Assembly: GCF_013113835.1 (NCBI RefSeq)
Contig: NZ_VTYQ01000004.1
Span: 1 to 64,000 of the forward strand
Source: Vibrio sp. RE88
GTDB lineage: Bacteria > Pseudomonadota > Gammaproteobacteria > Enterobacterales > Vibrionaceae
Direction: 5' to 3'
DNA length: 64,000 bases
The notes under the pieces: generated by a model
Databases searched by the model: none
Told to the model about the DNA's origin: nothing
What the model saw: the letters and a program-made list of their open reading frames with translations, nothing else
Part shown: piece after piece, positions 37,620 through 46,979 of the stretch
Layout: every line of letters begins with the position of its first letter
Numbering within the stretch: position 1 is the stretch's first letter
Program-made: the position numbers and the translations under genes

Positions 37620-38447
37620 TTAGTCGTATATGGTCGGAATAGGTTGACGCTTATGCTGTGTAGCTTTGTAAATTGCGAGCAACTTGTCTGACGCTTCCTG
37701 TGATACGGGCTTACCTTCCAAGAAGTCATCAATCTGATCATAAGTAAGATTGAGAGCGTCTTCATCGGCTTTTTGTGGGGCCAGTTCTTCAAGGTCAGCG
37801 GTAGGGGTTTTCTTAACAAGAAGTTCAGGCGCACCTAATGTTGCTGCAACTTCACGTACTTGGCGCTTGCTCAAACCAAATAATGGGGCGAGGTCACATG
37901 CGCCATCACCAAACTTGGTATAGAACCCCGTGATATTTTCCGCAGAATGATCCGTACCAAGTACTAATCCACCAACATACCCAGCAATTTCGTATTGAGC
38001 GACCATGCGAGCACGTGCTTTTACATTACCTTTGACGAAATCGACTTTAGATGCTTGTTGAGGAAGAAGCTCAGTATGAGCGAGAGCTTCGTGGGAGGCA
38101 GCGTGCAAACCATCAACCCCAGCTTTAATATTGACGGAAACGGAGTGAGTTGGTTGAATGAACTGCAACGCTATCTGGGCTTCGTCTTCATCTTTTTGTT
38201 CACCATAAGGTAGACGAACGGCGACAAATTGGTATCCGCCATCGGTTTCTTCATTCAGTTCATTGACGGCAAGCTGTGCGAGACGACCGCAGGTTGTGGA
38301 ATCAACACCCCCACTGATACCAAGTACTAACGCTTTGCATCGCGCTTCCTGCAACTTGCGCTTAATAAATTCGACACGACGTGAAATCTCAAATTGAGGG
38401 TCGATTGATGGCAATACGCGCATCTCGTCGCGGATTAGCTGTTCCAT
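37620..38447 (-). CDS. nadE: NAD synthetase, ammonia-dependent
   Basis: A 275-residue enzyme that amidates nicotinate adenine dinucleotide to NAD+ using ATP and ammonia. It has the PP-loop GISGGVDST, the region [52 protein letters not shown] and [10 protein letters not shown], all typical of NadE. There is no glutaminase domain. The chosen ATG has AGGAAGGAAAC just upstream; longer frames to 38498 lack such a site. It is divergent from a NadD-like gene, so the pair may share control of NAD supply. Confidence 0.95.
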   Translation of the reverse strand: MEQLIRDEMRVLPSIDPQFEISRRVEFIKRKLQEARCKALVLGISGGVDSTTCGRLAQLAVNELNEETDGGYQFVAVRLPYGEQKDEDEAQIALQFIQPTHSVSVNIKAGVDGLHAASHEALAHTELLPQQASKVDFVKGNVKARARMVAQYEIAGYVGGLVLGTDHSAENITGFYTKFGDGACDLAPLFGLSKRQVREVAATLGAPELLVKKTPTADLEELAPQKADEDALNLTYDQIDDFLEGKPVSQEASDKLLAIYKATQHKRQPIPTIYD

Positions 38448-38557
38448 TATGTTTCCTTCCTGCAAGCAATGATTTTTTGAAAATAATGGTAATATCATAC
38501 CTAAATGAACAGATTAGAAAACTGTGAACAGTGATTTCACAATCATCAGGAAAGAAA

Positions 38558-39070
38558 ATGAACAAAATCGCAGTATTTGGTAGTGCATTTAACCCACCGA
38601 GTCTTGGACATAAGAGCGTTATCGAGTCACTTACGCATTTCGAACGGGTACTACTGCTTCCCAGCATTTCTCATGCTTGGGGCAAGGAAATGCTTGATTA
38701 CCAAGCCCGGTGTGAATTGGTTGATGCCTTTATTGAAGATTTGCAGCCGAGCAATGTCGAGCGGAGCACTGTTGAAGAAACGCTTTATCAACCAAACGAT
38801 AGCGTAACGACATTTGCGGTTTTAAGCGAATTGCAGCGTCAATATTCAGAATATGAAATTACTTTCGTAATTGGGCCTGACAATCTGTTTAATTTTGCTA
38901 AATTTTATAAAGCGGATGAAATACTTAATCGATGGTCAGTGATGGCATGTCCTGAGACCGTGAAGGTTCGTAGTACGGACATAAGAAAGGCAATAAGTGA
39001 TAAAAAAGACATTAATTCACTTACTACGCCTAAAGTTTGCCAAATGTTGGTCGAAAAAGGGTATTATTAA
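38558..39070 (+). CDS. NadD-like nicotinate/nicotinamide-nucleotide adenylyltransferase
   Basis: A 170-residue HIGH-type nucleotidyltransferase. GSAFNPPSLGH gives the (H/N)xGH-like ATP loop. FVIGPDNLFNFAKFYKADEIL matches the NadD middle motif. VRSTDIRKAI is the C-terminal ISSTxIR-like motif. It would make NaAD or NAD from the mononucleotide and ATP. It is shorter than housekeeping NadD and divergent from nadE, suggesting a second, dedicated copy in a NAD salvage pair. The ATG with AGGAAAG upstream is chosen over an ATG nine codons earlier. Confidence 0.82.
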   Translation: MNKIAVFGSAFNPPSLGHKSVIESLTHFERVLLLPSISHAWGKEMLDYQARCELVDAFIEDLQPSNVERSTVEETLYQPNDSVTTFAVLSELQRQYSEYEITFVIGPDNLFNFAKFYKADEILNRWSVMACPETVKVRSTDIRKAISDKKDINSLTTPKVCQMLVEKGYY

Positions 39071-39100
39071 CGAATGCTGTACTAATTATTTGGGGTGTGA

Positions 39101-39589
39101 ATGAAAGCTCATGCATTGATATTGCTGGCGGGTCTAGCTTCTTCGACTGTTGGTGCATGTGAACTGTATAGCTCTAGCTATCAGTCTGACTCTGTGTTGT
39201 TTCATTCCTCACAAGGTGTGTGTTTTTCCTTACTTGATGGTATTCAATATACCGCTGATAAACTGGATGCGTTCGATGACTGGGTATCAGAAGAACAATC
39301 TCCAGATTATTCCTCCTATTGGTCTGATTGGGTTCTGCAAACCGAGACTAATCCCATATTGAGCCAAAGCTTAGCCTCCAATTATATTGGGATTGGTGTC
39401 TGGGTACCGTCTGAGTTGGAAGATCAGATTAATGTCTCCGATACAGAGAATTGGATCATGAGCCATGGCCTTCAACTTAGCGTAGGCTTTGGTGATAAGA
39501 AGCCGGGAGAGCCTCGACTCCGATTAGATTATCGCTGGCATGATGACTACGAGCGTGATGTAGTCATGCAGCTTGAGTTACCGTTTTAA
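39101..39589 (+). CDS. Conserved-looking secreted protein of unknown function
   Basis: A 162-residue protein with signal peptide (cleavage near VGA|CE, residues 18-20), two cysteines early in the mature part (C20 and C41), many Ser/Tyr/Trp, and a C-terminus of alternating residues ending in an aromatic (YERDVVMQLELPF) as in outer-membrane beta-barrels or periplasmic beta-proteins. The Cys at position 20 follows Gly-Ala, so a lipobox is a weak alternative. I do not recognise the family. GGGGTG precedes the ATG. It follows the NadD-like gene by 30 nt in the same direction. Confidence 0.7.
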   Translation: MKAHALILLAGLASSTVGACELYSSSYQSDSVLFHSSQGVCFSLLDGIQYTADKLDAFDDWVSEEQSPDYSSYWSDWVLQTETNPILSQSLASNYIGIGVWVPSELEDQINVSDTENWIMSHGLQLSVGFGDKKPGEPRLRLDYRWHDDYERDVVMQLELPF

Positions 39590-39623
39590 TGAAGAATGGA
39601 ATGGACGCAGCCAGCGTCCATTT

Positions 39624-41483
39624 TTAAGACTTGAACATATTGACGACTGTTGGCGGCTCATCCTGAACGGTACGTTTGGACTGCATATCAATAATCGTTT
39701 TAGGTTTCTCAGGGCGTGAGTAGAAGTAACCCTGAATTTGGCAACAATCCATTTCATGCAACTTCTCCAACGCTTCTTTGCTCTCCACCCCTTCAGCTAC
39801 CAAATCAACCTTGAGCTGCTTAGCAAGCTGAATGATGAGCCAGACTACGCGTTCGGACGTTTCGTTACACAGCATATTGCGAATGAAAGTCGCGTCAATC
39901 TTAATGCAATCGATGGGATAGCTGTGGATGTAATTAAGGCTCGAGTATCCGGTACCAAAGTCATCCAGTGCCACGGTAAAGCCCAATCGGCGTAACTGAT
40001 CAAGAATAAATCGCACTTCATTGGTTTGGGAAAGCAGGACGGTTTCGGTGAGTTCAATCGTAAATTCGTTGGGTTTGAAGCCATAACGGCGAATGGTCGA
40101 CGTGAGGTGCTCCAAGTAACGATTGGTGTCATTGAGCTCATGAGCTGAACAGTTGATTCCAAGTTTGATCTTGTATCCTAGGCCTTGCTCAAGCTCCTGC
40201 TTCGCCTGACACGCAAGATCAACAATACGTTCTCCCAATTCCACGATTAACCCAGACTGCTCAGCGGCTTCAATAAACTCCAACGGAGAAATCATCCCGA
40301 GCGTGTCGCTTTCCCATCTCGCGAGGATTTCAAAGTAATCCCAGTGATCTTGGTTTCGACGTACGATAGGCTGCGCTAGCACATAGATTTCACTGGGCTT
40401 AAGGTTAGATGGTGAGAGCTCGTTACGCAGTGCGTCAATGACCATAGTACGACGGTAGTATTGTGCACTTAGGTGTGTGTCATAACATTGCACTTGAGAG
40501 TTTCTTGACTGCTTGCAATCTTTCAACGCTAAGCTGGCGTTGAGGATAAGTTGATCGGCGGTGAGTCGGCTATCTGATTTTCTCGCAATGCCTATGCTGA
40601 CGTTGACTTTGATATTGTGTGCAGGATCTTTATACCCGGACTCTAACTTGTGCAGTATTAAGCGGCACACTTCGAGCGGGTCTCTATTGTAAGTAATAAA
40701 GGCAAATTCATCCCCGGCGATTCTAAAGGCTAGCTGTCTGTCCTGAATCGAGGTTTCAATCGCTTTGGCGACAAATTTAATGACTTGGTCACCGATATAA
40801 TTGCCGTACAAATCGTTGATGGACTTAAAACTGTCAATATCGACATAGGCCAGAGTAAATGAGTCTCCGCTGGTTTCCGATAGCCTTTCGAGTTTATCGG
40901 ACAAAAAGCTTCTATTGAGCAAACCCGTGAGATTGTCATGCGACACTTCATAGCTGAGCTGATTGACGAGACTCTCTGAGCGTGCCGAGAGCCATTTTGC
41001 TCTCAAGCTATGCACCACGACATTAGCGAATAGAGTGTGGTAGTAAATCAGCTCTTCACTTTGCTCAATAGGGTTTTTAAAGGTTGATAGCAAAACACCA
41101 AGCACGTCACCAGAACGGGTTCTCAGAGGAATGCCGAGGTAGGCTTCAAGGTTATTCTCTCGGATGTAGATGTCTTCAGGGAAGTCTTCCGCCACACCAT
41201 TTGAATAAAGGACAAAGTCGAGATCTGATTTGCTAACGTGTGCGCAAGGTGTTCCTCGTAGGCCATAGGAAAATGGCTTTTTTAAAGCGCTATCACTGGC
41301 GTGCGATAATGTATGAGCATTGGAGTTGAACTTATCAATCTCTATCACGCAGGTGCAGTACGATCCAAAATGTTGATGTAGCACTAAAGTAACTTGATCG
41401 AGTAATTGCGCACCGTCAAGTTGGAGAGTTTGATTAACCACATCTAAGTTAATAGACGCAGTTTGTTCACGTAACCTAGCCAT
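39624..41483 (-). CDS. GAF-GGDEF-EAL cyclic di-GMP metabolism protein
   Basis: A 619-residue cytoplasmic protein: GAF-like sensor (about 20-165), GGDEF domain (about 180-340) and EAL domain (about 360-610). The GGDEF signature reads A256-G-D-E-F, which can still be active. The EAL motif reads EIL, and other phosphodiesterase residues are kept: the N in INCSAHELN, E in ELTETVLL, DDFGTGYSS, K in CIKIDATFI and E in AEGVES. So phosphodiesterase activity is likely and cyclase activity possible. The GAF domain may bind a small ligand. It is relevant to the VpsT-like regulator 3 kb away, although no operon links them. Confidence 0.92.
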   Translation of the reverse strand: MARLREQTASINLDVVNQTLQLDGAQLLDQVTLVLHQHFGSYCTCVIEIDKFNSNAHTLSHASDSALKKPFSYGLRGTPCAHVSKSDLDFVLYSNGVAEDFPEDIYIRENNLEAYLGIPLRTRSGDVLGVLLSTFKNPIEQSEELIYYHTLFANVVVHSLRAKWLSARSESLVNQLSYEVSHDNLTGLLNRSFLSDKLERLSETSGDSFTLAYVDIDSFKSINDLYGNYIGDQVIKFVAKAIETSIQDRQLAFRIAGDEFAFITYNRDPLEVCRLILHKLESGYKDPAHNIKVNVSIGIARKSDSRLTADQLILNASLALKDCKQSRNSQVQCYDTHLSAQYYRRTMVIDALRNELSPSNLKPSEIYVLAQPIVRRNQDHWDYFEILARWESDTLGMISPLEFIEAAEQSGLIVELGERIVDLACQAKQELEQGLGYKIKLGINCSAHELNDTNRYLEHLTSTIRRYGFKPNEFTIELTETVLLSQTNEVRFILDQLRRLGFTVALDDFGTGYSSLNYIHSYPIDCIKIDATFIRNMLCNETSERVVWLIIQLAKQLKVDLVAEGVESKEALEKLHEMDCCQIQGYFYSRPEKPKTIIDMQSKRTVQDEPPTVVNMFKS

Positions 41484-41594
41484 TTGAGTAACCTACCTTA
41501 TCGTGATTCAAATCACTTATTTGTTGGTATTGGTTCAGTCAAAATATGGTACAGATCTCATAACAATTCAAATTAGGAGAAGATCTTTTTCGGT

Positions 41595-42491
41595 TTAATG
41601 ATCTTCCATTTGCTCTTTTGCTAAACGCTCTTTGAGGTAATCGAGAAACAATTTTGTCCTAGTGTGTTGGTAGTCTAATTTAGGATAGTACGCGTAAACT
41701 GTTGCTTCATCGGCAGTTATTCGGGGTAGGATTCGTTTTAATGTCCCTGTTTTTATCTCGTCCTTTATCATCACATCGTTGGAAATTAAAATTCCCATGG
41801 CATTTTTAGCGGCGTAAAAAAGTGCTTCGGGGTTGGTGGTCGCAAGTTTACCCGACAACACAATTTTCTTTCCGTTCGTCAGGGTTATCTCACGATGTGG
41901 CCTTTCCCCCCAGATGAGCGTGTTATGCTCAGTCAACTCATCAACCGACTGTGGTTCACCGTATTTGTCCAAATAATCAGGAGAAGCATAAAAGCCGGCT
42001 TTATGTTCGAACAGAGCTGACGCTTTAAAACTGAGTGAATTAAGCTGTTCTATCTCACGGCTGATGAACAGATCAAGGCTAAGTTCAGGCAGTTGGCCTG
42101 GCGTTGTGGTGATCAACTGGATGCGAATGTCTGGGTACATTTGCAGAAAATCATCGAGATACTGAACCAGAAACTTGGACCCAACAGCAATGGTGGCTCC
42201 TATTTTCAGTAATCCCGCTGGCGTTTGGTTCACTGAACGAGTTTCATCGACGATGGATTGCCAGCCATCCAGCTGAACCTTGGCTCGCTCATAGAACAGC
42301 GCGCCAGCTTCGGTTTGAGTCACGGTTCGGGTAGTACGCTTGAGAAGCTGAACACCAATCCTTTCTTCCAGCCAATGGACACGCTTACTGATCGCTGAGC
42401 TGGTGGTATTCATTTTTCTCGCTGCGCCGTTGAAGCTGCCTTCGTCTACCACACGAATATAGCTTTGAACACTTTGTATCCAGTCCATCAT
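41595..42491 (-). CDS. LysR-family transcriptional regulator
   Basis: A 298-residue LTTR. The N-terminal winged helix (SYIRVVDEGSFNGAARKMNTTSSAISKRVHWLEERIGVQLLKRTTRTV) is followed by a periplasmic-binding-like effector domain from about residue 90. Such proteins usually regulate the divergent gene; here that is an MFS exporter starting 110 bp away. Effector unknown. Two adjacent ATGs could start it; GAGG lies just upstream. Confidence 0.9.
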   Translation of the reverse strand: MMDWIQSVQSYIRVVDEGSFNGAARKMNTTSSAISKRVHWLEERIGVQLLKRTTRTVTQTEAGALFYERAKVQLDGWQSIVDETRSVNQTPAGLLKIGATIAVGSKFLVQYLDDFLQMYPDIRIQLITTTPGQLPELSLDLFISREIEQLNSLSFKASALFEHKAGFYASPDYLDKYGEPQSVDELTEHNTLIWGERPHREITLTNGKKIVLSGKLATTNPEALFYAAKNAMGILISNDVMIKDEIKTGTLKRILPRITADEATVYAYYPKLDYQHTRTKLFLDYLKERLAKEQMEDH

Positions 42492-42601
42492 TTCCTCTCA
42501 TTGATTCTTTTTGGGAACTAATTAGTTTCCAATTGAGGATATTATCATTCGTTAGCGTCGAATTTAAACTTTATTGCATAAAGAATGAACGAGGTGACGC
42601 T

Positions 42602-43780
42602 ATGAAAAAAACGCCGATTCTGCTGGCGATGATGATAATTGCAACGGGTCAGGTAGGTGTGAGTATCTATCTGCCATCATTACCGATGATCAGTGAGACA
42701 CTTCAGGTTAACCAAGCTGATGTCCAACTTCTTGTGACGTTATTTTTAGTTGGCTTTGGTGCTTCGCAGTTGTTTTATGGCCCATTATCGGATGCCATCG
42801 GACGTCGTCCGGTGTTTCTGCTAGGGCAAGGAATATATCTGATCGGAACCGTGATTTGTTTGCTGTTTTCTCATAACCTGTGGATGTTGGTGTTTGGGCG
42901 TCTTCTACAGGGCCTCGGAGCAGGCAGTGCGTCCGTGTTAGGCCGAAGTGTGCTTCGTGACTGCTATGACGGTGCAGAGCTGACCAAAGCGCTTTCTTAC
43001 GTTTCTGTCACTGCTTCGATCATGCCAGTGATTGCACCTGTCTTTGGTGGCTGGGTGGCGTTTTATCTCGGTTGGGAAGCGGTGTTTATCTTTGTTCTGA
43101 TTTATCTGGCCGCAATTTTTACACTGGGTTACTTCATCTTACCTGAGACCATGAGCTACGGCCGAACGTCGTTCAAGGTCGGTCAAGTAGTGAAAAACTA
43201 TGGAGAGCTGATCACCAATAAACAGGTGCTGAGTAGCGCGAGCTACAACTGGATCACTTACCTTGCTTGTATGGTTTCTTTGTCTGTGATGCCTTTCATG
43301 TTGCAACACGAATTGGGCTTAACGGCCGCCGAGTATGGTTCGGTCATGGTGATACCGTCCGCGGGGCTATTGATTGGCACACTGGCGTTGAATGTCCTGA
43401 ATCGCTATATGAGTACCCAGCAGCTCATGGCTCTGGCGATCTTCATCATGATGGCAGCTGGCGCCTGGTTGGCGGTAACAGGGCTGACGCTCTTCAACAT
43501 TATCTGGGCCTTTACCTGGATGACGATCGCACAGGGGCTGTCTTTTCCTCTTTCAATCAGTATGTTGCTCGCTCCACATAAACGACAGGCAGGCTCTGTT
43601 TCTGCGCTGACGGGAGCCATTCAGATGTGTCTTGCGGGTGTGTTTGGTGGTTATTTGGTGGAGAACTGGGTACAAAGCCAAATGGCATTGGGTGCGTTTT
43701 ATTTGATATCTGCAAGCTTGATGGCAATGGTGCTTTACTCAAGTCGGGTTCGGCCAGTGACACGCCAAGAGTTTGCTTGA
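42602..43780 (+). CDS. MFS drug efflux transporter, Bcr/CflA/EmrD-like
   Basis: A 392-residue, 12-helix major facilitator of the DHA1 drug:H+ antiporter group. The motif-A region GPLSDAIGRRPVFLLG follows helix 2 and GRLLQGLGAGSASVLGRSVLRD marks helix 4. Similarity is to EmrD/Bcr. The ATG at 42602, with GAGGTGA upstream, gives a normal N-terminus starting at helix 1; the longer frame from 42533 is unlikely. It is transcribed divergently from the LysR gene, its probable regulator. Confidence 0.9.
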   Translation: MKKTPILLAMMIIATGQVGVSIYLPSLPMISETLQVNQADVQLLVTLFLVGFGASQLFYGPLSDAIGRRPVFLLGQGIYLIGTVICLLFSHNLWMLVFGRLLQGLGAGSASVLGRSVLRDCYDGAELTKALSYVSVTASIMPVIAPVFGGWVAFYLGWEAVFIFVLIYLAAIFTLGYFILPETMSYGRTSFKVGQVVKNYGELITNKQVLSSASYNWITYLACMVSLSVMPFMLQHELGLTAAEYGSVMVIPSAGLLIGTLALNVLNRYMSTQQLMALAIFIMMAAGAWLAVTGLTLFNIIWAFTWMTIAQGLSFPLSISMLLAPHKRQAGSVSALTGAIQMCLAGVFGGYLVENWVQSQMALGAFYLISASLMAMVLYSSRVRPVTRQEFA

Positions 43781-43843
43781 AAGGAGTAAAACCCCTGATA
43801 CAATGCGCCTCAATGATTGAAATGACGATCTGAGAGGTCGACG

Positions 43844-44197
43844 ATGGAACACAAACAATTCGAAGAGTTAGTCACTGCGCTTTGTGCAAAAGAGAACCTA
43901 CCGCAAGCTCTTGAAGTGTTGAAACAACATGAAAATGAAGAAGTTGCTGAGGCTGCGCAGTCTCTTACAGGTCAGTTTGCTTTGGCGGAAGTTGACGGTG
44001 AACAGCGTATTTACCATGTGACGATGCAAGAAAACGAACAAGGTGAAGAGCAAGAATACGTTGAGCATGTGATGAACGAAGGCGATGATGTGATTCGATT
44101 TGTTGCTTGGTTCTTTGAAGTGATGTTTGATGTGAAACGTAAAGATACCTATCAGGCCGCAGGTAAAACGTACCAACAACCAAAACGCGCGAAATAG
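43844..44197 (+). CDS. Hypothetical acidic cytoplasmic protein
   Basis: A 117-residue protein with no signal peptide or membrane segment. Acidic helices (FEELVTALCAKENLPQALEVLKQHENEEVAEAAQ) are followed by a beta-type segment (YHVTMQENEQGEEQEYVEHVM) and a basic tail (YQQPKRAK). AGAGG precedes the ATG and a strong terminator follows, so it is surely a gene. I do not recognise the family. Confidence 0.75.
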   Translation: MEHKQFEELVTALCAKENLPQALEVLKQHENEEVAEAAQSLTGQFALAEVDGEQRIYHVTMQENEQGEEQEYVEHVMNEGDDVIRFVAWFFEVMFDVKRKDTYQAAGKTYQQPKRAK

Positions 44198-44220
44198 TCG
44201 AGCTTACGCTTTCTATAAAA

Positions 44221-44252
44221 ACAAAGCCCCATATTTGGGGCTTTGTTTCTTT
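44221..44252. terminator. Terminator (probably bidirectional)
   Basis: Stem ACAAAGCCCC (44221-44230) with GGGGCTTTGT (44237-44246), loop ATATTT, followed by TTCTTTTT and preceded by AAAA. Serves the hypothetical gene and the convergent glutaredoxin gene. Confidence 0.88.
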
Positions 44253-44876
44253 TTAACCAACAGAGCTTTGGTTATTGTCCATGGTCACCACATTGTCGGG
44301 CACGTTACTTAATCCCTTTTCTGCTAGCCAGGCTTGCAGATTGTCGGCGCCGCCGATGTAATGACCATCAAGCCAGATCTGAGGAACCGTTACTGGCGTC
44401 TTTTCACCGATAATAGCTTTCACTTCCGGGATCATGCGATACAGCGCCGCACTGTCTTTAACGACATCGTGATACTGGTAGTCAACCCCAGCGTCATCAA
44501 GTAATTTCTTGGCTTTCACGCAGTAAGGGCAGGTCGCTTTTCCGTAGACAATGTTTCCTTTCAACGTATCGCGTTTGGTCCACTCTTGGATAATAGATTG
44601 TACCAACACACCGCGATTCAAGGCTTCACCTTGGCTGACCACTTTGCCTTCTACCATAAGAATAGGAGCATGCCAGGCACCAACCTTCAACGGTTCCCAC
44701 CAATGAGAGAGCCAATCTTTCACTTCCAATTCAACGGGAACATCGGCCAATTCGTTCTCAAATGTATCTTTGAGAATGTCTTTGGTCAGGGTGCACTCGC
44801 CACATGGAATTTTTACACTGAACGGTCCCCAACTGCCGGCCCAGCGATATAGTGTTACTTTGATTGGATCTGTCAT
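44253..44876 (-). CDS. Two-domain thioredoxin-fold protein with C-terminal glutaredoxin
   Basis: A 207-residue cytoplasmic protein. The N-terminal thioredoxin-like domain (about 1-95) has a CGEC pair (residues 25-28). The C-terminal domain carries the classic glutaredoxin site TCPYC (about 115-118), then VPQIWLDGHYIGGADNLQAWL, the cis-Pro and GG-D glutathione-binding motifs. It likely reduces disulphides or mixed glutathione disulphides; the CGEC domain may be a second redox or metal site. AGGGAGAG precedes the ATG. Confidence 0.85.
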   Translation of the reverse strand: MTDPIKVTLYRWAGSWGPFSVKIPCGECTLTKDILKDTFENELADVPVELEVKDWLSHWWEPLKVGAWHAPILMVEGKVVSQGEALNRGVLVQSIIQEWTKRDTLKGNIVYGKATCPYCVKAKKLLDDAGVDYQYHDVVKDSAALYRMIPEVKAIIGEKTPVTVPQIWLDGHYIGGADNLQAWLAEKGLSNVPDNVVTMDNNQSSVG

Positions 44877-44928
44877 AGAGCTCTCTCCCTTAAATGCCTT
44901 TAACTAATAGAACGGCGCGCGCTGATAT

Positions 44929-45879
44929 TTATTTCAATTTGCGGGATTTTTTTGATTCCCATTGAGTAATAAAAGCGACAGATGCAATGATGATTGCGGC
45001 TCCTAGCCACAGTCTGCCCGGTGGTACCCAACTAAATACGATCCAACCTGCCAGCACATTTAGTGGTAATTTCGCATGGTCAAAGGGCTGAACAAACGAA
45101 GCATCGGCCACGGAATACGCTTTTACAATAGCCCACTGTGCTAACGCTGTCAGGGCACCAGCGGCGAATAACACCAGCCAGATAGTACCGCCAGTTGGTG
45201 TCTGCCAGTCTGGAATCGCTAGCAGGATATTAAATGGCGTTATAAGGATCAGTAGGTAGACCACCATCGTCGACGGGGAGTCATCAGAGGATAGCTTTTT
45301 AACCATAAGCGAATAACAGGCCCAGAAGAATGCCGCTCCTACTGGGAGTAAAGCTGCCCAGTTGAAACCATCAGTCCAAGGTTCAAGGATGATCATTGCG
45401 CCAATGAAGCCGGACAGCGTTGCCCCCCAACGTGCGATACCTACGTTTTCTTTAAGAATTAGCCCTGAGCCTACCGTTGCAAAGAGTGGTGAGGTCATCA
45501 GCAGTGCGATCCCCTGCCAAATTGGTACAGGGTAAGCGAGCGCCCAGAGCCACAATTGAATGCCGATAACCGAAAGAAAAACCCGGAAAATGTGCATTCC
45601 GAGATGTTCAGTACGCAGAGAGTGTCTGATACCCAATGTTTTTAAGTAGGGCAGAATGACAACCAACGCAATCGCATATTGGATCAATGCGACAGTAGTG
45701 GAAGACAAGCCGAAATTAATACTGGCGACCTGAGCTAGGCTGTTTACCAAGGCAAAGGCTAAACCAGCCGTGAGCATCCAGCTCGCGCCTTGAATAGGAT
45801 GGTGGGGTCTTGAAGCCATAATCGTTGTGTTAAGGAATGTAGTAGGCTGAATCATACGATGTTCTTTGTAGTACGTCAT
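44929..45879 (-). CDS. EamA/DMT-family transporter (1)
   Basis: About 316 residues with ten hydrophobic helices in two EamA repeats. Conserved pieces are MTSPLFATVGSGLILKE at the end of the first repeat and FDHAKLPLNVLAGWIVFSW in the second. DMT permeases export amino acids, drugs or metabolites; the substrate is not evident. Several in-frame ATGs (45879, 45855, 45819) lack strong ribosome sites, so the exact start is uncertain. It lies downstream of another EamA gene on the same strand, with a weak terminator-like hairpin between them. Confidence 0.85.
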   Translation of the reverse strand: MTYYKEHRMIQPTTFLNTTIMASRPHHPIQGASWMLTAGLAFALVNSLAQVASINFGLSSTTVALIQYAIALVVILPYLKTLGIRHSLRTEHLGMHIFRVFLSVIGIQLWLWALAYPVPIWQGIALLMTSPLFATVGSGLILKENVGIARWGATLSGFIGAMIILEPWTDGFNWAALLPVGAAFFWACYSLMVKKLSSDDSPSTMVVYLLILITPFNILLAIPDWQTPTGGTIWLVLFAAGALTALAQWAIVKAYSVADASFVQPFDHAKLPLNVLAGWIVFSWVPPGRLWLGAAIIIASVAFITQWESKKSRKLK

Positions 45880-45903
45880 CTATCTATCTTGTTGTACTTC
45901 ATC

Positions 45904-45929
45904 AAAAAACTGAAGAAACAGCCTGTTTC
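45904..45929 (-). terminator. Possible terminator between the two EamA genes
   Basis: On the minus strand GAAACA-GGC-TGTTTC is followed after four bases by a T-run (complement of 45904-45909). The stem is only 6 bp, so it is weak. Confidence 0.4.
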
Positions 45930-45962
45930 ATTGTGCGGTGTCGTGTCGCAAGCGACGACGGA

Positions 45963-46886
45963 CTAGTCGGTTTTGGGTTTATTGAGCAGGTAAACTGAAA
46001 ATACGACCAAAGTCATTCCCATGGCGTGCCAGACAGTAAATGCTTCCCCTAAAACGAGTACAGCTGATATTGCAGTGATCGCTGGGCCAATATTACTGGT
46101 TAAGCTCAGCTGAGTTGGTGTTAAGCGCGCCATCGCGGCTGCGATCAAATAGGACGGAACAACCGTACAAAAAATACCTAATGTAACGCCGATGGCGATC
46201 AGTTCAGAGCTCCAACTGCTGATCTTTGCTTGACTTAATAGCAGGTGAATGACGATTGTAACTCCGGCACTGCCCATACCAATGCTCGTGAACAAAGAAC
46301 TGCCCATGCTGGAGATGAGCGGCTTACTCCACACAAGATAAAAGGCGAACACTAAGGCTGACATGATGGCTAAACCGCTACCGAATAAAACAGAGCCACC
46401 GAGAGCGTTAAAGTCATGAACAAAGATCAAACTGATACCAATGTAACCAAGCAATGTACTCACAATGACCTGACGGCTTGGGACCTGCTGATACAAAACC
46501 CAACTGATGAGCACGACAAAAGTAGGGAATAAGAAAATCAATAGTCGTTCTAGTTGAGCAGAGATGAACTCCAATGACGCGATATCCAGATAGCTCGCGA
46601 TGTAATAACCCATGATACCGATAGCCACGGCTTTAAGACCATGTTGTTTGGCTTTGGCGCGATTGTCTGGTTTGCGACACAAATACACCAACATGACCAG
46701 ATAAAGGGGCAGAGAACTGAACGCGCGTAGCGTCATGATAGAAGTGGCATCACCACCGTATTGGTAGGCGATCTTGATCAGTACAGGTTTGATGGAGAAG
46801 AGCAGACAACCCGCTAGAGCCAGCAACAAGCCAATTTGAGTGGCGCGAAAAGCAGGAGGTCGAATCGTCTGGGTGTTTTCTGTCAT
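45963..46886 (-). CDS. EamA/DMT-family transporter (2), leader-peptide controlled
   Basis: A 307-residue, ten-helix DMT permease with two EamA repeats: LLLALAGCLLFSIKPVLIKIAYQYGG at the start; SAQLERLLIFLFPTFVVLISW near the end of repeat 1; PTQLSLTSNIGPAITAISAVLVLGEAF near the end of repeat 2. Substrate unknown. The ATG has AAAGGA upstream. Unusually, the mRNA leader encodes a 17-residue peptide and four pairing segments that can hide this ribosome-binding site (separate entries), so expression is probably set by ribosome stalling on the leader. That style of control is typical for genes answering translation inhibitors or amino-acid limitation. Confidence 0.88.
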   Translation of the reverse strand: MTENTQTIRPPAFRATQIGLLLALAGCLLFSIKPVLIKIAYQYGGDATSIMTLRAFSSLPLYLVMLVYLCRKPDNRAKAKQHGLKAVAIGIMGYYIASYLDIASLEFISAQLERLLIFLFPTFVVLISWVLYQQVPSRQVIVSTLLGYIGISLIFVHDFNALGGSVLFGSGLAIMSALVFAFYLVWSKPLISSMGSSLFTSIGMGSAGVTIVIHLLLSQAKISSWSSELIAIGVTLGIFCTVVPSYLIAAAMARLTPTQLSLTSNIGPAITAISAVLVLGEAFTVWHAMGMTLVVFSVYLLNKPKTD

Positions 46887-46888
46887 TA

Positions 46889-46979
46889 TTCTCGTATCCT
46901 TTGTTGAGAGTTGGGCTACGAGAAGAATTAGGCTGGCTACGTGTTCTCGTAGCCAGGCACAGGTTTACCTACCGGCTAC
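46889..46979 (-). promoter_or_regulatory. Putative translational attenuator (four alternating RNA segments)
   Basis: In transcript order: segment 1, GTAGCC (46979-46974), inside the last codons of the leader peptide; segment 2, GGCTACGAGAA (46954-46944); segment 3, TTCTCGTAGCC (46924-46914); segment 4, GGATACGAGAA (46899-46889), covering the exporter's ribosome site. 1 pairs with 2 over six bases. 2 pairs with 3 perfectly over 11 bases. 3 pairs with 4 over 10 of 11. Segment 2 can also form a local hairpin with CGTAGCC. 1:2 plus 3:4 hides the start (off); 2:3 exposes it (on). The topology resembles ermC-type leaders. No U-run follows, arguing against transcriptional termination. Confidence 0.65.

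Noticed and set aside
39624..41483. GGDEF domain judged inactive because it reads AGDEF
   Set aside because: AGDEF variants can be active cyclases, so inactivity cannot be claimed from sequence.
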